Part shown: one piece after another, positions 8,194 through 16,804 of the stretch
Numbering within the stretch: the stretch's first letter is position 1
How the letters are laid out: every line of letters begins with the position of its first letter
Notes under the pieces: model-generated
Told to the model about the DNA's origin: nothing
The model's input: only the letters and a program-made list of their open reading frames with translations
Database searches by the model: none
Translations under genes and position numbers: made by a program
Assembly (NCBI RefSeq): GCF_001894865.1
Contig: NZ_BCXA01000015.1
Location: 34,795 to 98,794 of the forward strand
Length of the DNA: 64,000 nucleotides
Origin: Rhodococcus maanshanensis NBRC 100610
GTDB lineage: Bacteria; Actinomycetota; Actinomycetes; Mycobacteriales; Mycobacteriaceae
Direction of reading: 5' to 3'

Positions 8194-9114
8194 CTACGAC
8201 TCGGGGGTGAACGCCGCGAGGGGCTCCGAACCGGACCAGTCGTGACCCCAGTAGCTGTCCGCGGTGATCTCCTCCGCGGTGAAGTGGCTCTCGTCCACCA
8301 GCATGCCCTCGGTGCCGAACTCGACGTCCCAGCCGCCGGGCGCGCGGACGTAGAACGAGACCATCTTGTCGTTGGTGTGCCTGCCGAGGGTGGACGAGAT
8401 CGAGAAGCCGAGCTTGCCGACCCGGTCGAGCGCCTGGCCCACGGCGTCCAGGGTGTCGACCTCCATCATCAGGTGCACCATCCCTGGGGCCTCCGACGGC
8501 GGCGCCGGGCAGATCGCCAGGCTGTGGTGCCGCTGGTTGATGCCGAGGAACCGCACCCGCCGGGCGGGGCCGGGTGCGCCCGGTCCGCCGAGCCGGATCG
8601 CACCGCGGGGCAGGAAGCCGAGGACCTCGGTGTAGAAGTCGTAGGTCTCCTGGAAGTGCGGCGTCGGCAGCACCACGTGGCCGAGGCCCGCGGGCCCGGT
8701 CACGAACCGGCCGCCGTGCGGGGTGACCACCGGGCTGTGGTCGAGCACCGGGCCGAAGAACACCTCGACGGTGGTGCCCGCGGGATCGACGAAGGTGATC
8801 GCGCGCTCCACGTCGCGGTGGTCCGCCTCCTCCTGGGACAGCTCGCGGACCGGGACGCCCGCCTTCTCCAGCTGATCGCGCACCGCCCGCAGCGCGAACT
8901 GGTCGCGTACCTCCCAGCCGACCGCGAGCACCCTGTCCACCTCGCCCGGCAGCACCTGTAGGCGTGACCGGCGCTCGTCGATCCGCAGGTACAGCCCGTC
9001 GCCGTCGGGGCCGGAGCCGACGGCCATGCCGAGGCCGTCGACCACGAGTTCACGCCAGCGATCGACGTCTCGCGACTGAACCTTGAGGTATCCGAGCGAA
9101 CGGATGTCAGACAT
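8194..9114 (-). CDS. hsaC: Type I extradiol dioxygenase, HsaC-like
   Basis: 306 residues made of two VOC modules, as in BphC/HsaC. It opens MSDIRSLGYLKVQSRDVDRW, nearly the HsaC N-terminus. Iron ligands are His in AGLGHVVLPT, His in GMVHLMMEVD and Glu in DVEFGTEG; the second-sphere LGRHTNDKMVSFYV segment is also kept. HsaC meta-cleaves the catechol formed by HsaA during sterol ring A degradation. ATG at 9114 is chosen over upstream TTG or GTG because GGTGGAGAAC precedes it. It is last of four tightly arranged minus-strand genes (hydrolase, KstD, monooxygenase, dioxygenase), with 32 bp to its upstream neighbour. Confidence 0.88.
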   Translation of the reverse strand: MSDIRSLGYLKVQSRDVDRWRELVVDGLGMAVGSGPDGDGLYLRIDERRSRLQVLPGEVDRVLAVGWEVRDQFALRAVRDQLEKAGVPVRELSQEEADHRDVERAITFVDPAGTTVEVFFGPVLDHSPVVTPHGGRFVTGPAGLGHVVLPTPHFQETYDFYTEVLGFLPRGAIRLGGPGAPGPARRVRFLGINQRHHSLAICPAPPSEAPGMVHLMMEVDTLDAVGQALDRVGKLGFSISSTLGRHTNDKMVSFYVRAPGGWDVEFGTEGMLVDESHFTAEEITADSYWGHDWSGSEPLAAFTPES

Positions 9115-9146
9115 GTTCTCCACCAATCCCTTTGCTGTTACGTCGG

Positions 9147-10325
9147 TCAGATCATCGAACGGTGGATGCCCTGCGGCTCACCACCGAGCTGCGTTAGGGC
9201 CGACGAGTGGAAGATCGAGCCCGGCACGTGGATGGCGTGCGCGATGCCCGCGTGCGCGTCGCGGAAGAACCGCTGCATCGGGAACTTCCTGTGCAGGGCA
9301 TTGCCGCCGGAGCGGGCGAAGATCTCGTCGACCGCGCGCACGGCACGCCATGCCGCGGCCGTCTGGGTCCGCCTGCCGATGGCTCGTGCCTCGAAGTCGA
9401 CCTCCTTGCCCGCCTCGGTCATGTCCCAGAAGCGGTCGACGGTCTCGAGCAACGCCGCACGCGATGCCGCGATCTCGGCCGCCGCCTCACCGATGGCGTA
9501 CAGCACGTACGGATCGTCCTTGATCTTCTGCCCGGTGATCGCGGTCCGATCCTTCTGGGCCGCGATGTGACAGGCCAGCGCACCCTCCGCGATGCCGACC
9601 ACCGCGGAGGTGATGCCAAGCGGGAACATGCACGAGAACGGCATGTTGTAGAGGGTCTCGGTTCGTCCCGATGCCTTGACCGCGGTGCCGTCCATGACAT
9701 CCGAGGCGAGCAGGGTGCGGTAGCCGGGGATGAAGGCGTCCCGGACGATCACGTCCTTCGAGCCGGTCCCGCGCAGGCCGATGACGTCCCACGAGTCCTC
9801 GACGATCTCGTAGTCGGACCGCGGCAGGATCACGTGCAGGGAGACCGGCGGCATCTGCGGCCTGCCGTCGGCGTCCCCGAGCATGGCGCCGAGGAACACC
9901 CACTGGCAGTGATCGGTGCCGGAGGAGAACGACCAGCGGCCGTTGAGGATGTAGCCGCCGTCGACCGGGGTGGCGACGCCCATCGGCGCGTAGGGCGAGG
10001 CGACCCAGGTGTCCTGGTCGGTTCCCCAGATCTCGTCCTGCACTCTGGGATCGGCGAAGGCGAGCTCCCAGGGGTGGACGCCGACGATGCCGGTGACCCA
10101 GCCCGTCGCGCCGTCCATCGCGGCGATGCTCATGACGGTTTCCGCGAACTCGCGGGGGTGCACCTCGAGGCCACCGTGCTGCTTCGGCTGCAGCATCCGG
10201 ATCGCGCCGGACTCGCGCAGTCGCTTGGCGGCGGTATCCGACAGTCGCATGAGCTTGTCGCCCTCGGCGCCCTCCGCGCGGATCTCGTCGGCGTACTGCT
10301 CGATCCGTTCCTGAACCTGACCCAT
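9147..10325 (-). CDS. Flavin-dependent monooxygenase, HsaA-type paralogue 2
   Basis: 392-residue acyl-CoA-dehydrogenase-fold monooxygenase with HsaA-like motifs: GATGWVTGIVGVHPWELAFA, SSGTDHCQWVFLGA, IGLRGTGSKDVIV, RRTQTAAAWRAVRAVDEIF and RFFRDAHAGIAHA. It is more distant from HsaA than the 3176-4342 protein. It is very close (about 37 differences in 392 positions by hand alignment) to the protein at 21692-22870. Position between kstD and hsaC-like genes argues it hydroxylates the phenolic intermediate made in this operon. ATG at 10325 (MGQVQERIEQ) has GAGGAAGCC upstream. It requires a reduced-flavin donor. Confidence 0.85.
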   Translation of the reverse strand: MGQVQERIEQYADEIRAEGAEGDKLMRLSDTAAKRLRESGAIRMLQPKQHGGLEVHPREFAETVMSIAAMDGATGWVTGIVGVHPWELAFADPRVQDEIWGTDQDTWVASPYAPMGVATPVDGGYILNGRWSFSSGTDHCQWVFLGAMLGDADGRPQMPPVSLHVILPRSDYEIVEDSWDVIGLRGTGSKDVIVRDAFIPGYRTLLASDVMDGTAVKASGRTETLYNMPFSCMFPLGITSAVVGIAEGALACHIAAQKDRTAITGQKIKDDPYVLYAIGEAAAEIAASRAALLETVDRFWDMTEAGKEVDFEARAIGRRTQTAAAWRAVRAVDEIFARSGGNALHRKFPMQRFFRDAHAGIAHAIHVPGSIFHSSALTQLGGEPQGIHRSMI

Positions 10326-10389
10326 GGCTTCCTCGGCCCTCTCTGTGTGCCTGGCGGCGAGCCGCCTCCTGTAAGTGAACGTGGCAGCC

Positions 10390-12117
10390 TCAGGTCGAGG
10401 CGACGGGTGCGCTCTCGCTCAGTGAGAGCTCGTGTTCGGCGGCATACCGCGCGGCGAGGTACCCGAAGACCATCGATGGGCCGATGGTGGCGCCCGCGCC
10501 CGCGTATTCGTTTCCCATCACCGAGGCGGTCGTGTTGCCGGTGGCGTAGAGGCCCTCGATCGCGCTTCCGTCGCCGCGCAGCACGCGACTGTTCTCATCA
10601 CAGACGAGGCCGCCCTTGGTGCCGAGATCGCCCGCCTCGCAGCGGATCGCGTAGAACGGCCCCTTGACGATCTCGTCCATGTTGGGGTTCGCCATGGTGG
10701 GATCGCCGTAGTATCGGTCGTAGGCGCTGTCGCCGCGGCCGAAGTCCTCGTCCTTGCCGCCGCGGGCGAAGCCGTTGAACCGTTCGATGGTCGCGACGAG
10801 CGCACCGGCGGGGACGCCGATCGCGGCGGCCAGCTCGGGCAGCGTGTCCGCCTTGTGGACCACACCGGATTCGTAGAACCCTTGCGGAAAAGGCATGTTC
10901 GGCAGCACCTGCGCGAACGGGTACCGGTTCTTCGCCTTGGTGTCCATGACGAACCAGGCCGGCACGTGACCGCCCTCGAGCTGGTCGTGCACGAAGTTCA
11001 CGTACGGCGACGACTCGTTGGTGAAGCGTTCTCCCTGCGCATTGACGATCACCGACGGCGGGATACACCTCTCCGACACCAGCGGGATGACCGCACCCAT
11101 CGGGTGGAACACCGACGGCATCCACCAGGCATCGTCCATGAGGTCGACGGCAGCGCCGAGCCCCTGACCGGCCCGGATGCCGTCGCCGGTGTTCTCCCTG
11201 GCCCCCGCGCTGACGTTCGCACGTCCGAGCTCGGGCAGGTACTGATCGCGCATCTGCTGGTTGTGGTCGAAGCCGCCGGTGGCCAGCAGCACACCGCGAC
11301 CCGCGCGGATCCGGACGGTCTCACCCGCACGATCGGCGACCACGCCGACCACGACGCCGTCGGCGTCGGTCACCAACTCGGTCATCGAGGTGCGCAGCCA
11401 GAGCGGGACCCCGGCGTCCTTGAGCACCATCCGCAGGCGCGCCACCAGGGCGCGTCCACCGGTGGACATGTGTCGGCGCAGCACCATGTTCGACGCGACG
11501 CGCCAGGCGGCGACCATCGACGCCCTGCGGCCGGCCCAGGTGCGCTTGACCATCGCCAGGTCGTGGTAGTCCTTCGAGGTCACCCACAGGCCCAGCGGGC
11601 CCTTCATGCTGTTCGGACGCTGGAACTGCTCGTCCTCCTTCAGCTTTCGGGTGTCGAAGGGCTTGCACTCGATGGTGCGCCCGAGCGCGCTGCCGCCGTC
11701 CTCCTCCGGGTGGTAGTCGGAGTAACCCTTCACCCAGTACAGCTTCATGTGCGGACTGCGGTCCAGCAGCTGCATCAGCTTCGGACCGGCGTCCACGTAC
11801 GCGTCGATCCGGGCCGCGGGCACCGTGCCCTTGGTGAGGGTGCGCAGGTATCGGCGGATGGCGTTCGGGTCGTCGCCCCCGTCCCTGCGGGTCAGTGTCG
11901 GGGCGTTCGGAATCCAGATGCCGCCGCCGGAGATCGCCGTCGAGCCGCCGAACTTCTTGCCCTTCTCGATGATCAGGGTGTCCAGCCCGAGGTCGGCCGC
12001 GGTGATGCCTGCGCTCATGCCGCCGCCGCCGCTCCCGACGATCAGGAAGTCGACGGTGGCATCCCAATCCTGCTCGTCTCCGGAGTCGTGCTCGCGGATC
12101 GACCCTTCCCCGGTCAT
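10390..12117 (-). CDS. kstD: 3-ketosteroid delta1-dehydrogenase, KstD-like
   Basis: 575-residue FAD-dependent dehydrogenase. The N-terminal dinucleotide motif VDFLIVGSGGGGMSAGITAA is followed by GGSTAISGGGIWIPN, characteristic of KstD. GYSDYHPE, DLMDDAWWMPSV, GDSAYDRYYGDP and EYAGAGATIGPSMVFGYLAA are conserved; the last contains the Tyr-x-x-x-Gly pair that contacts the 3-keto group. KstD introduces the 1,2 double bond into ring A, which with 9-alpha-hydroxylation opens ring B. The start overlaps the end of the HsaD-like gene by 4 bp (ATGA), so translation is coupled. Substrate range among KstD paralogues varies widely. Confidence 0.9.
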   Translation of the reverse strand: MTGEGSIREHDSGDEQDWDATVDFLIVGSGGGGMSAGITAADLGLDTLIIEKGKKFGGSTAISGGGIWIPNAPTLTRRDGGDDPNAIRRYLRTLTKGTVPAARIDAYVDAGPKLMQLLDRSPHMKLYWVKGYSDYHPEEDGGSALGRTIECKPFDTRKLKEDEQFQRPNSMKGPLGLWVTSKDYHDLAMVKRTWAGRRASMVAAWRVASNMVLRRHMSTGGRALVARLRMVLKDAGVPLWLRTSMTELVTDADGVVVGVVADRAGETVRIRAGRGVLLATGGFDHNQQMRDQYLPELGRANVSAGARENTGDGIRAGQGLGAAVDLMDDAWWMPSVFHPMGAVIPLVSERCIPPSVIVNAQGERFTNESSPYVNFVHDQLEGGHVPAWFVMDTKAKNRYPFAQVLPNMPFPQGFYESGVVHKADTLPELAAAIGVPAGALVATIERFNGFARGGKDEDFGRGDSAYDRYYGDPTMANPNMDEIVKGPFYAIRCEAGDLGTKGGLVCDENSRVLRGDGSAIEGLYATGNTTASVMGNEYAGAGATIGPSMVFGYLAARYAAEHELSLSESAPVAST

Positions 12118-12989
12118 CGGTTCGCCTCCTCACGGGTGAGGAACGCCAGCACCGCCGACGTCCACGCCTGCTTGGCCTCGATCATCGTCCAGTGACCGCA
12201 ATTGGGGAACACGTGCAGCTCGGCATTCGGAATGTCGCGCATCGGGAGCATCGCCATGTCCACCGGGCTGACCCGATCGTCACGACCCCACGTGAGCAGC
12301 GTCGGTGCCGAGATCTTGTGCAGCTGCGCCCAGTACGGCGTCGCGCCGGAGGCCTTGGCGGCGGCGGTGTTCGCCGCGAACGCCCTGCTGCTGTACATCC
12401 GCGCGGCGATCTCCAGCGTCAGCGGCTCCGTGGCCAGCGCCCACCGCTCCTCGATCAGCTCCTCGGTGACGACCGCCGGGTCGTAGACCATCGAGTGCAG
12501 CCACCGGATCAGGCCCTCCCTGGTGGGATTGTCCGTGAACTCCATCAGGAGCTTGATGCCCTCGCCGGGGCTGGGCATCATGACGTTCTTACCCACGCCA
12601 CCGATGGTCACCAGCTTGTTGACCCGCTCCGGCGCATGGATGGCGACGTTAGTCGCGACGATGCCGCCCATGGAATTGCCGATCATGTGCACCGGCTCCT
12701 CGATGCCGAGTGCGTCGAGGAATGTCCCGACCGACCCCATCGCCATCGCCATCGGGTGCCCGTCGCCCGGATCGCTGACGCCGAAGCCGGGGAACTCGAG
12801 CACGAGGCAGCGGAAGTGCTGCGCGAAATCCCCGAGCACACCGCGGTAGTTGCGCCACCCGGTGACGCCGGGGCCGGAGCCGTGCAGGAGGAGGAGCGGC
12901 GGTCCGTCGCCCGCCTCGTGGTAGCGCAACACGCCGAGGTCGGTGGAGACCTCCCGCATGGTGCCCTCGTGGGTGAGTTCGCTCGTCAT
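12114..12989 (-). CDS. hsaD: Alpha/beta hydrolase, HsaD-like (meta-cleavage product hydrolase)
   Basis: 291 residues with alpha/beta-hydrolase landmarks: oxyanion segment LLLLHGSGPGVTGWRNYRG (HGSGPG is typical of meta-cleavage product hydrolases), nucleophile elbow IGNSMGG, acid in TWGRDDRVSP and base in FPNCGHWTMIE. HsaD and BphD cleave the C-C bond in the ring-fission product of the extradiol dioxygenase. It is first in the four-gene minus-strand run and overlaps kstD by 4 bp. ATG at 12989 is used; no strong ribosome-binding site is visible, and an internal MREVSTDLG start about ten codons later is possible. Confidence 0.85.
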   Translation of the reverse strand: MTSELTHEGTMREVSTDLGVLRYHEAGDGPPLLLLHGSGPGVTGWRNYRGVLGDFAQHFRCLVLEFPGFGVSDPGDGHPMAMAMGSVGTFLDALGIEEPVHMIGNSMGGIVATNVAIHAPERVNKLVTIGGVGKNVMMPSPGEGIKLLMEFTDNPTREGLIRWLHSMVYDPAVVTEELIEERWALATEPLTLEIAARMYSSRAFAANTAAAKASGATPYWAQLHKISAPTLLTWGRDDRVSPVDMAMLPMRDIPNAELHVFPNCGHWTMIEAKQAWTSAVLAFLTREEANR

Positions 12990-13041
12990 GACTCCGCACG
13001 CTGCCGCAACCGCAGGCCACCCGCCCCGCCGATCCCGATGA

Positions 13042-13072
13042 GCGAGACCCCCGGTGGCACCGGGGGTCTCGC
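13042..13072. terminator. Strong hairpin terminator
   Basis: GCGAGACCCCCGGTG (13042-13056) and CACCGGGGGTCTCGC (13058-13072) are perfect complements. It lies seven bases after the stop of the secreted protein gene on the minus strand and upstream of the HsaD-like gene, isolating the catabolic operon from read-through. Confidence 0.8.
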
Positions 13073-13079
13073 TGCCCGA

Positions 13080-14441
13080 CTACTTGTCGGCCTCGGAGGT
13101 GAGGCAGACCGAGTTCAGGACGTGGTGGTAGGTCACCAGCCCGTAGACGTTCGGTGCATTGATGAGGGGGAAGGGCGACGGAATCCACTCGAAGGGGTTG
13201 ACGAGCGCGCCGACGCCCCCGGAGGCCCCGGTCCAGGCAGCGGACATCGCGTTCATGGATTCGTCGAAGACGAGTTCCATCACCTGGCTGGTCAGTGCGT
13301 ACGAGAAGTAGGCGGCGGTCAGCGAATCCCCGACCGTGAGCGTGCCGAGCGGTACCAGCTTGCTGAAGTCCTTCCCGGCAAAGACATTGTGGCCCAGCCC
13401 GATCAGGGCGTCGGTTGCTGCGCCACCGACCTTCGGGACCAATCCGAGGCCCATGGACAGGAACTTCTCGATCGAGGAGAAGTCGTCCGGGTGCGCGGGG
13501 ATGAGGCCGGCGGGCACCATCGCGTTGCGCATGATCCACTCCAGCCTCGAGCGCTGATCCTCGATCTGCGCCCGGCGGGCGGGATCGACCTCGAGGGAGG
13601 TCAGGTGGCTCGTGGTCCGCGACAGCACCCGTGAGAGCGGCATGCCGGACACGGCCAGGCAGTCGGGACCGGCGATGTCGAGCTCGTTCGCCACGGCCTC
13701 GACGAAGGCGGGAGCCCGGAAGCCGTAGTCGAGTTCCCGGTCCGGTTGGCCGGCGCGGTCGGCGACCGCCTTGGTCGTCCAGACCACACAGCTCTTCTCG
13801 AGCTGGTCCCTGGCGGCCTCATAGATGGCCGTGAAGCCCTTCGCCCCCAGCCTCAGCGGGAGGCTGATGAGCGTCCCGGCGCTGACCGGCCCGACCGCGA
13901 ACATGGACGGGATCATGCCGGCGACGATGTTCGCCGGGATGACGGCGGTGGTGTAGATGACCGCGTACGCCGTCTCGATCGCCTGACCGAGGGTGAGGTT
14001 CTCGGCGCGGATGACCGCGCCCTCCCGCCCGGCCTTGACGTTCATCAGCTGCGTGACGATGTACTGCGTGATCGGATCGCCGTACTTGTGGATCCCCGCC
14101 TCGTCGTCCGAGGAGTAGGCGGAGGCGGGGTTCGACACGCTGAGGGTGCTGATGCCAACCGACCTCAGTCGCGCCAACCCCTCCGCGCGGATGCCCTCGT
14201 AGTTGTCGAGGTACGGCTGGGGCAGGATCGGTTTCGAGGCCTGCAGGACCGCGTCGAAGACCGCGCTCATCGTCGCCCGATCGGATCCCACACAGACAGG
14301 GTCGTCCTGGCGAACGGTCTCGGCAGCGCGCGCAGGAGCGGCGAGAGCGAACTGCGAGAGGGGTCCACCCACCAGCGCCAGGCCCACCGCCGCCGCGGCT
14401 ACCGCGGACCGAAACCCTTTTTGACGTGAAACCCGGCTCAT
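13080..14441 (-). CDS. Secreted protein of unknown function
   Basis: 453-residue protein with a clear Sec signal peptide: MSRVSRQKGFRS, a hydrophobic stretch (AVAAAAVGLALVGG) and an APARAAETV cleavage region near residue 38. The mature part is alanine- and leucine-rich with two moderately hydrophobic segments (IPANIVAGMIPSMFAVGPVS and FSKLVPLGTLTVGDSL) and three cysteines, including one near each end (PVCVGSD and SVCLTSE). I do not recognise a named domain; such proteins occur in mycolate actinobacteria. ATG at 14441 begins the signal peptide. Its placement next to steroid genes may be incidental, as a terminator separates it from them. Confidence 0.75.
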   Translation of the reverse strand: MSRVSRQKGFRSAVAAAAVGLALVGGPLSQFALAAPARAAETVRQDDPVCVGSDRATMSAVFDAVLQASKPILPQPYLDNYEGIRAEGLARLRSVGISTLSVSNPASAYSSDDEAGIHKYGDPITQYIVTQLMNVKAGREGAVIRAENLTLGQAIETAYAVIYTTAVIPANIVAGMIPSMFAVGPVSAGTLISLPLRLGAKGFTAIYEAARDQLEKSCVVWTTKAVADRAGQPDRELDYGFRAPAFVEAVANELDIAGPDCLAVSGMPLSRVLSRTTSHLTSLEVDPARRAQIEDQRSRLEWIMRNAMVPAGLIPAHPDDFSSIEKFLSMGLGLVPKVGGAATDALIGLGHNVFAGKDFSKLVPLGTLTVGDSLTAAYFSYALTSQVMELVFDESMNAMSAAWTGASGGVGALVNPFEWIPSPFPLINAPNVYGLVTYHHVLNSVCLTSEADK

Positions 14442-14670
14442 GCTCGTTCCCGACTGATCGAAGTGGAGGACTGCGTGCGAATGCGTCGGCAGCCTGCTGC
14501 CTGCGACGATGCCGCTCGGCCGGACAATCACACCCATTCATGGACGATCGTTCAACTCGGGAGCCGGGGTGCTTCGCAACGTTTACGAAGGGTTCACGCA
14601 CCGGTCAGTCGGCACGCCCGCCGACACGTGGACGCACGGAGCGCGGGTACCCGCCGAGCGGGCGGTCCGC
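14442..14670. other. Non-coding stretch with no recognised feature
   Basis: Upstream of the secreted protein and before the MITE. It must hold the promoter of the secreted protein gene on the minus strand, but I see no convincing hexamers, conserved RNA or credible coding frame. Confidence 0.4.
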
Positions 14671-14838
14671 CTAGGGCGTGTCTCCCAATCCCTCTCGGAT
14701 GCTCCCGGCGAGACAATCGTCGTCCGGCAAGGCGGAGGAGAAGCCGATACCGGGGTTGTATCGGCGCCGACGACAACGCTGCAGGGCGGCGATTGGACGC
14801 CGGGGGCGCCGAAATGGGGATTGGGAGACATGCCCTAG
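14671..14838. mobile_element. MITE-like element with 18-bp terminal inverted repeats and CTAG duplication
   Basis: GGCGTGTCTCCCAATCCC (14675-14692) is repeated inverted at 14817-14834 with one mismatch. Both ends are flanked by CTAG (14671-14674 and 14835-14838), as expected for a 4-bp target duplication of the YTAR kind made by IS5-group transposases. The element is 160 bp and too small for a transposase. Its centre contains another dyad (GCCGATAC/GTATCGGC around 14745), so the whole element may fold into a long hairpin. The right CTAG supplies the TAG stop codon of the IclR gene. Confidence 0.75.
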
Positions 14839-15722
14839 ATCCAGCCGGCACCCCGCACGGCCAGGAACCGCGTGCGCGCCTCGGGGGACCACGTCTCCGC
14901 CTGTTGGGTCGCCGTCGGCCGCGCGGCCCGGCGACCGCCGCCGAGCTCGGGGAACAGCGTCCGGGTGATCTCGCGGGCGGCGTCCGCCACGAGCGGTGCG
15001 AGCCGCTCCAGCGGCGCCGTCCGCGCATCCCCGCACAGCGAGAGCCCGGCCACGGGGCCCTCGTGCCCGCGGATGCCGACGCCGACGCAGGCCACCCCGC
15101 GCGCGGACTCGCCTCGTTCGAACGCCAGCCCGCGACGCTGCCTGATCCGGTTGAGTTCCTGATGCAGAACACCGAGATCCGAGATGGTCCGGTCGGTGCA
15201 GCGATTCATCGGGCCACCGAACAGCGCGTCGACCCGTTCGGGGACGAGCCAGGCGAGCATCGCCTTCCCGCTCGCCGTGGAATGTGCGGACACCCGGCCG
15301 CCGACGCGGGACGGGATCGACGAGGCGAGCCGGCCGCCGACCTTGTCGAGATAGACGGCCTCGTTGCCGTCCAGGACCGACAGATGCACGACCATCCCGG
15401 TCTGCAGGTGCAGCTCGTGCAGCAGCGGCGCCGCTGCCTCCCGGATCTCCGCGTTCCCGCCGTCGCCGCCACCGATCCCGAGCGCACGGCGACCCAGCCG
15501 GTACCCGAACGAGGCGTGCTCCACCCAGTTCAGCTTCACCAGCGAATCGAGGATCCGGTGCACCGTCGATCGGGGCAGCCGGGCGCGGCAGGCCACTTCC
15601 TCCAACGTCAACCGCGCCGCCCGCCCGTCGAACGCATCGAGGATCAGGGTCATACGTTCGACCATCGAGGGCGGCGCCTCACGGGCGTCATTGCGCACGA
15701 CATGTTCCGTGACGACCGTCAT
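14835..15722 (-). CDS. IclR-family transcriptional regulator
   Basis: 295 residues. The winged helix-turn-helix is at residues 20-80 (MVERMTLILDAFDG, LTLEEVACRARLPRSTVHRI, LDSLVKLNWVEH). The IclR effector domain follows (GMVVHLSVLDGNEAVYLDKV, RVSAHSTASGKAMLAWL, GVACVGVGIRGHEGPVAGLS). The C-terminal tail after the effector domain (about 35 residues, Arg/Ala-rich) is longer than usual, and the stop codon lies in the CTAG duplication of the adjacent MITE, so the original C-terminus may have been altered. It is divergent from the LLM-oxidoreductase gene, which it probably controls. Confidence 0.88.
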   Translation of the reverse strand: MTVVTEHVVRNDAREAPPSMVERMTLILDAFDGRAARLTLEEVACRARLPRSTVHRILDSLVKLNWVEHASFGYRLGRRALGIGGGDGGNAEIREAAAPLLHELHLQTGMVVHLSVLDGNEAVYLDKVGGRLASSIPSRVGGRVSAHSTASGKAMLAWLVPERVDALFGGPMNRCTDRTISDLGVLHQELNRIRQRRGLAFERGESARGVACVGVGIRGHEGPVAGLSLCGDARTAPLERLAPLVADAAREITRTLFPELGGGRRAARPTATQQAETWSPEARTRFLAVRGAGWI

Positions 15723-15893
15723 GGGTCCTCCTCCGGTCCCGATCGGGGGGCCGCCCGATCACCGAAACTGAAATGAATTCTGAAACAGTAGCAAGCCGTC
15801 CCTGCCAGCGGGAGCCCCCCGCGAGAATTCGTTCGGTCCCGATCACCGGGAGAGCACCGCGGCGATCGGGACCACTGGGATATGAAAGGTGGC

Positions 15894-16763
15894 ATGCAGA
15901 TCGGGATCGTGACCCCAGTGCTGATCCAGCACCCAGCGGTACGGGCGGACTGGGAGGTCGGCGCAGGCATCGACGAGGTCGCCTCGATCGCCGAGGCGGC
16001 CGACCGGCTCGGCTACCACCACCTCACATGCAGCGAACACGTCGCGGTCCCGGCGCCGATCGCGGCCGAGCGCGGTGGCACCTACTGGGACCCCCTGGCC
16101 ACCTTCGGCTTCCTGGCCGCGCGCACCCGTCGCATCCGGCTCGTCACCCAGGTGCTCGTCCTCGGCTACCACCATCCGCTCGAGATCGCCAAGCGCTACG
16201 GCACCCTCGACCGGATCAGCGGCGGACGCCTCACCCTCGGCCTCGGGGTCGGCAGCCTGCGGGAGGAGTTCGACCTGCTCGACGCCCCGTTCGAGGGCAG
16301 GGGCCCCCGCGCCGACGACGCCCTGCGCGCGCTGCGGGCCTGCCTGTCGCGGCCGCGGCCGGAGTACCACGGCGAGTTCTACGACTTCGCCGACGTCGTC
16401 GTCGAACCGCACGCCCAGCAGCCGCGGGTGCCGCTGTGGATCGGCGGCCGCACCGCTCGGTCGCTGCGACGCGCGATCGAGCTCGGCGACGGCTGGGTGC
16501 CGTTCGGGCTCAGCCTGCCCGACCTCGCCGACCTGCTGGCGAAGGCGCCGGTACCCGCCGACATGGAGGTGGTGCTGAGCGCGGGCCGCCCCCTCGACCC
16601 GACCGGCTCGCCCGACGCGGCGGCCCGGGCGCTGACCCGGCTACGCGATGCGGGCGCCACCATCGCCAGCGCCTCGATCGCCGCCACCGGCGCCGCCCAC
16701 TACGGCGAGCAACTCGAGGCGCTCAAAGAGCTCGCGGCGCCGCTCGGCGTCGAGTTCTCCTGA
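15894..16763 (+). CDS. LLM-class, probably F420-dependent, oxidoreductase
   Basis: 289-residue luciferase-like TIM-barrel protein: MQIGIVTPVLIQHP at beta1, LATFGFLAARTRRIRLVTQV and RYGTLDRISGGRLTLGLGVG (the typical LLM GRxxLGxGxG segment), and VPLWIGGRTARSLRRA near the C-terminus. Members in mycolate actinobacteria commonly use coenzyme F420 to reduce or oxidise small substrates. ATG at 15894 is preferred because AAAGGTGG precedes it; an upstream ATG at 15882 lacks a site. It is divergent from the IclR regulator and followed by a SnoaL-like gene. Confidence 0.85.
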   Translation: MQIGIVTPVLIQHPAVRADWEVGAGIDEVASIAEAADRLGYHHLTCSEHVAVPAPIAAERGGTYWDPLATFGFLAARTRRIRLVTQVLVLGYHHPLEIAKRYGTLDRISGGRLTLGLGVGSLREEFDLLDAPFEGRGPRADDALRALRACLSRPRPEYHGEFYDFADVVVEPHAQQPRVPLWIGGRTARSLRRAIELGDGWVPFGLSLPDLADLLAKAPVPADMEVVLSAGRPLDPTGSPDAAARALTRLRDAGATIASASIAATGAAHYGEQLEALKELAAPLGVEFS

Positions 16764-16804
16764 CCCGATCTCCCAACCACAGCACTCGACATGGAGGACC
16801 CACC

